Assembly (NCBI GenBank): GCA_023512255.1
Contig: JAILZY010000037.1
Span: 1-31,855 of the forward strand
Source of the DNA: a bacterium
GTDB lineage: Bacteria > SZUA-182 > DTGQ01
Direction: 5' to 3'
Length of the DNA stretch: 31,855 nt
The notes below the pieces were generated by a model. The model was not told where the DNA came from. It did no database searches and saw only the letters and a list, made by a program, of their open reading frames with translations. A program made the translations under genes and the position numbers. Shown here piece by piece: positions 30,320 through 31,855 of the stretch (positions within the stretch are counted from its first letter, which is position 1; each line of letters starts with the position of its first letter).

Positions 30320-30352
30320 ATTATTAAGCCCCCTAGATTATTAAGCCCCTAG
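30320..30352. repeat. Tandem duplication over the pyruvate kinase stop codon
   Basis: ATTATTAAGCCCCCTAG (30320-30336) is followed directly by ATTATTAAGCCCCTAG (30337-30352). On the minus strand the pyk stop codon (30349-30351) lies in the second copy. Confidence 0.75.
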
Positions 30353-31764
30353 CTAATACGGTCTGCCCTAATCAGATTGGTACCCCCTGCCTCCTTGAGC
30401 GGCAGGCCAGCGGTAAAAACCACCGTATCACCAGGGAAAACCCAGCCGCTGCTTGCGGCTATCCGCTTTGCCTGCCCGATCATGTCATCCAAATCGGAAA
30501 AATCAGGCAGGAGAAAGGGATAAACACCCCAAGACAACTGGAGTATGCGCTGGGTGGAACCATGCCTGCTGAAGGCCAAAATAGGCACCTTGGGCCGGTA
30601 TCGGGCAACCAGCCGGGCTGTTTGCCCCGATTCTGTGGGGGTAATGATGGCCCGCGCCCTGAGATAATAAGCCAGATCGTTACTGGCTTGGCTTACGGCC
30701 TCTTCGATAGTCAGGGGGCCACAGTCGGTTTTCCGATCAAGATTTCTCCAAAAGGGAAAGCTCTTTTCAGCCTCCTGGATGATATTTGACATGATGTTAA
30801 CAGTATCAACGGGATATTTCCCTACAGCCGTCTCCTCGGAAAGCATCAGGGCATCGGAGCCGTCAAGAACGGCATTGGCTACATCTGCTGCCTCAGCTCT
30901 AGTTGGCCGCGGAGCGTCAACCATGGATTTGAGCATTTGAGTAGCCGTAATGATCGGTTTGGCCGCCAGGTTGGCTTTTCTAATAAGCTGCTTTTGGATA
31001 GTCGGCACCTTCTCCAGCGGGATCTCGACTCCAAGATCTCCCCTGGCGATCATAATCGCATCGGCTATCTCGATAATCTGATCGAAATTTTCAACCGCAC
31101 CCCTTTTTTCAATCTTGGCAATGAGATGAACCGAAGAGCGATGCTGCTCCAGGAGCCTTTTAGCCCGATAGAGATCCTCTGCTGTGCGAATAAAAGATAA
31201 GGCTGCAAAATCAACTCCCTGCTCAATTCCCCACAGCAGATCCTCTTCGTCCTGACTGGTAAAAGCAGGAATAGATGAGCTCTCTCCTGGCAGGTTAATC
31301 CCCTTGTGTGAAGCAAGGGTTCCACCGCTTAACACCCGGCATTCGATTTTATCCGACCCTTTAGCTATAACCTCAAGCTGTATGCTTCCATCGGCCAAAA
31401 GCAGTGTATCGCCAATCTTAACATCACGAATCATCAGCGGATAATTTACCGACACCCTTTGGGCAGTTCCCTCAACCGGCTCCGAGGTTAAGGTGAACGG
31501 CTCTCCTTGCTTGAGCTGCACCTCTCCACCGGCGATCGGGCCAATCCGAAGCTTTGGCCCCGGAAGATCCTGTAAGACAGCTATCGGCTTTCCAAGACGC
31601 TTTGATATCGATCGAATATCGGCTAGAGTTTGCTGGTGCTCATCCCTGGTTCCGTGAGAGAAATTGAGGCGGGCAACATCCATACCTGAGCGAATCAGCT
31701 TTTCCAAAACCGCAGGCTCCCGGCTAGCAGGCCCAATGGTACAGATAATTTTGGTCTTCCTCAT
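30349..31764 (-). CDS. pyk: Pyruvate kinase
   Basis: Pyruvate kinase transfers phosphate from phosphoenolpyruvate to ADP in the last step of glycolysis. From ATG 31764 it has 471 residues, the usual bacterial length, and begins MRKTKIICTIGPAS like other family members. Signatures: MDVARLNFSHG, the catalytic lysine region LIAKIEKRGAVENF, the metal site IMIARGDLGVEIP, and ITATQMLKSM. The C-terminal regulatory domain is complete. An ATG at 31767 directly before is equally possible (GAGAAGAGG precedes both). The open frame extends to 31842, but those extra residues (KRVPSKFKRVPSK and flanks) translate the palindromic repeat and are not likely part of the enzyme. It may be read through or regulated by that repeat. 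Confidence 0.95.
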   Translation of the reverse strand: MRKTKIICTIGPASREPAVLEKLIRSGMDVARLNFSHGTRDEHQQTLADIRSISKRLGKPIAVLQDLPGPKLRIGPIAGGEVQLKQGEPFTLTSEPVEGTAQRVSVNYPLMIRDVKIGDTLLLADGSIQLEVIAKGSDKIECRVLSGGTLASHKGINLPGESSSIPAFTSQDEEDLLWGIEQGVDFAALSFIRTAEDLYRAKRLLEQHRSSVHLIAKIEKRGAVENFDQIIEIADAIMIARGDLGVEIPLEKVPTIQKQLIRKANLAAKPIITATQMLKSMVDAPRPTRAEAADVANAVLDGSDALMLSEETAVGKYPVDTVNIMSNIIQEAEKSFPFWRNLDRKTDCGPLTIEEAVSQASNDLAYYLRARAIITPTESGQTARLVARYRPKVPILAFSRHGSTQRILQLSWGVYPFLLPDFSDLDDMIGQAKRIAASSGWVFPGDTVVFTAGLPLKEAGGTNLIRADRIS

Positions 31765-31782
31765 CATCCTCTTCTCTTTTTT

Positions 31783-31855
31783 GGAAGGAACCCTTTTGAA
31801 TTTGGAAGGAACCCTTTTGAAAAAGGGTTCCTTCCAAACCATCCTCCTAAAACTT
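31783..31855. repeat. Composite palindromic repeat, right end (truncated by window end)
   Basis: GGAAGGAACCCTT occurs at 31783-31795 and 31804-31816, and its exact complement AAGGGTTCCTTCC at 31823-31835, then AAACCATCCTCCTAAAACTT (31836-31855). Apart from small loop differences this is the left-end element (77-146) in the same orientation. It sits in the leader of pyk and is cut by the window end just where the left copy continues into an AT-rich hairpin. Confidence 0.8.

Overview
This looks like chromosomal DNA of a Gram-negative (diderm), probably anaerobic or microaerophilic bacterium. Evidence for two membranes is the lipoprotein murein transglycosylase, a TonB/ExbB/ExbD energiser and twitching ATPases. 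The respiratory genes (Rieske, cytochrome b6-type, nine-heme cytochrome c) fit Desulfobacterota, Nitrospirota or a related uncultured lineage. The phylum is an inference from gene content only. No tRNA, rRNA, CRISPR array, transposase or phage gene was recognised.

Layout. 1-441 holds stacked palindromic repeats and then the leader of an MltD-like LysM/SLT lipoprotein gene (442-2424, +). From 11531 down to 2467 a long minus-strand cluster reads TPR protein, giant TPR protein, ExbB, ExbD, TonB, TsaE, IspG, QueD. This is an envelope-energised TPR/TonB module followed by housekeeping genes. A repeat-rich 500-base gap separates it from a LarE-type sulfur transferase (12033-12869, -). Next, in transcription order on the minus strand, comes an amino-sugar block: an orphan GlmU-like beta-helix acetyltransferase (19202-18384), a 1259-residue GlmS-like protein (18383-14604) and GlmM (14529-13183). 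A GT4 glycosyltransferase (19577-20740, +) diverges from it.

The interval 20741-21533 has strong secondary structure, repeats and a probable 41-residue membrane protein. It is followed on the minus strand by two PilT-like ATPases, a receiver-like protein and a HAD phosphatase (25069-21534). On the plus strand a Rieske / cytochrome b / nine-heme cytochrome c operon (25529-28481) would carry electrons from quinol to a multiheme cytochrome. After it comes an unrecognised membrane-anchored protein with a possible Cys/His active site (28707-30254) behind a highly structured leader. Convergent to that is pyruvate kinase (31764-30349, -).

Most striking points: (1) the GlmS-like protein keeps the GlmS catalytic residues but is twice the normal length, with a propeptide and several insertions; (2) the same composite palindromic repeat lies at both ends of the window, in the same orientation; (3) short tandem duplications (period about 11-23 bases) occur in many intergenic joints and often take in or touch a stop codon; (4) the leader at 28582-28706 has a perfect palindrome, a hairpin, a possible pseudoknot and a core resembling the c-di-GMP-I riboswitch. 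Motifs, stems and spacings were read by eye; no database search or folding program was run.
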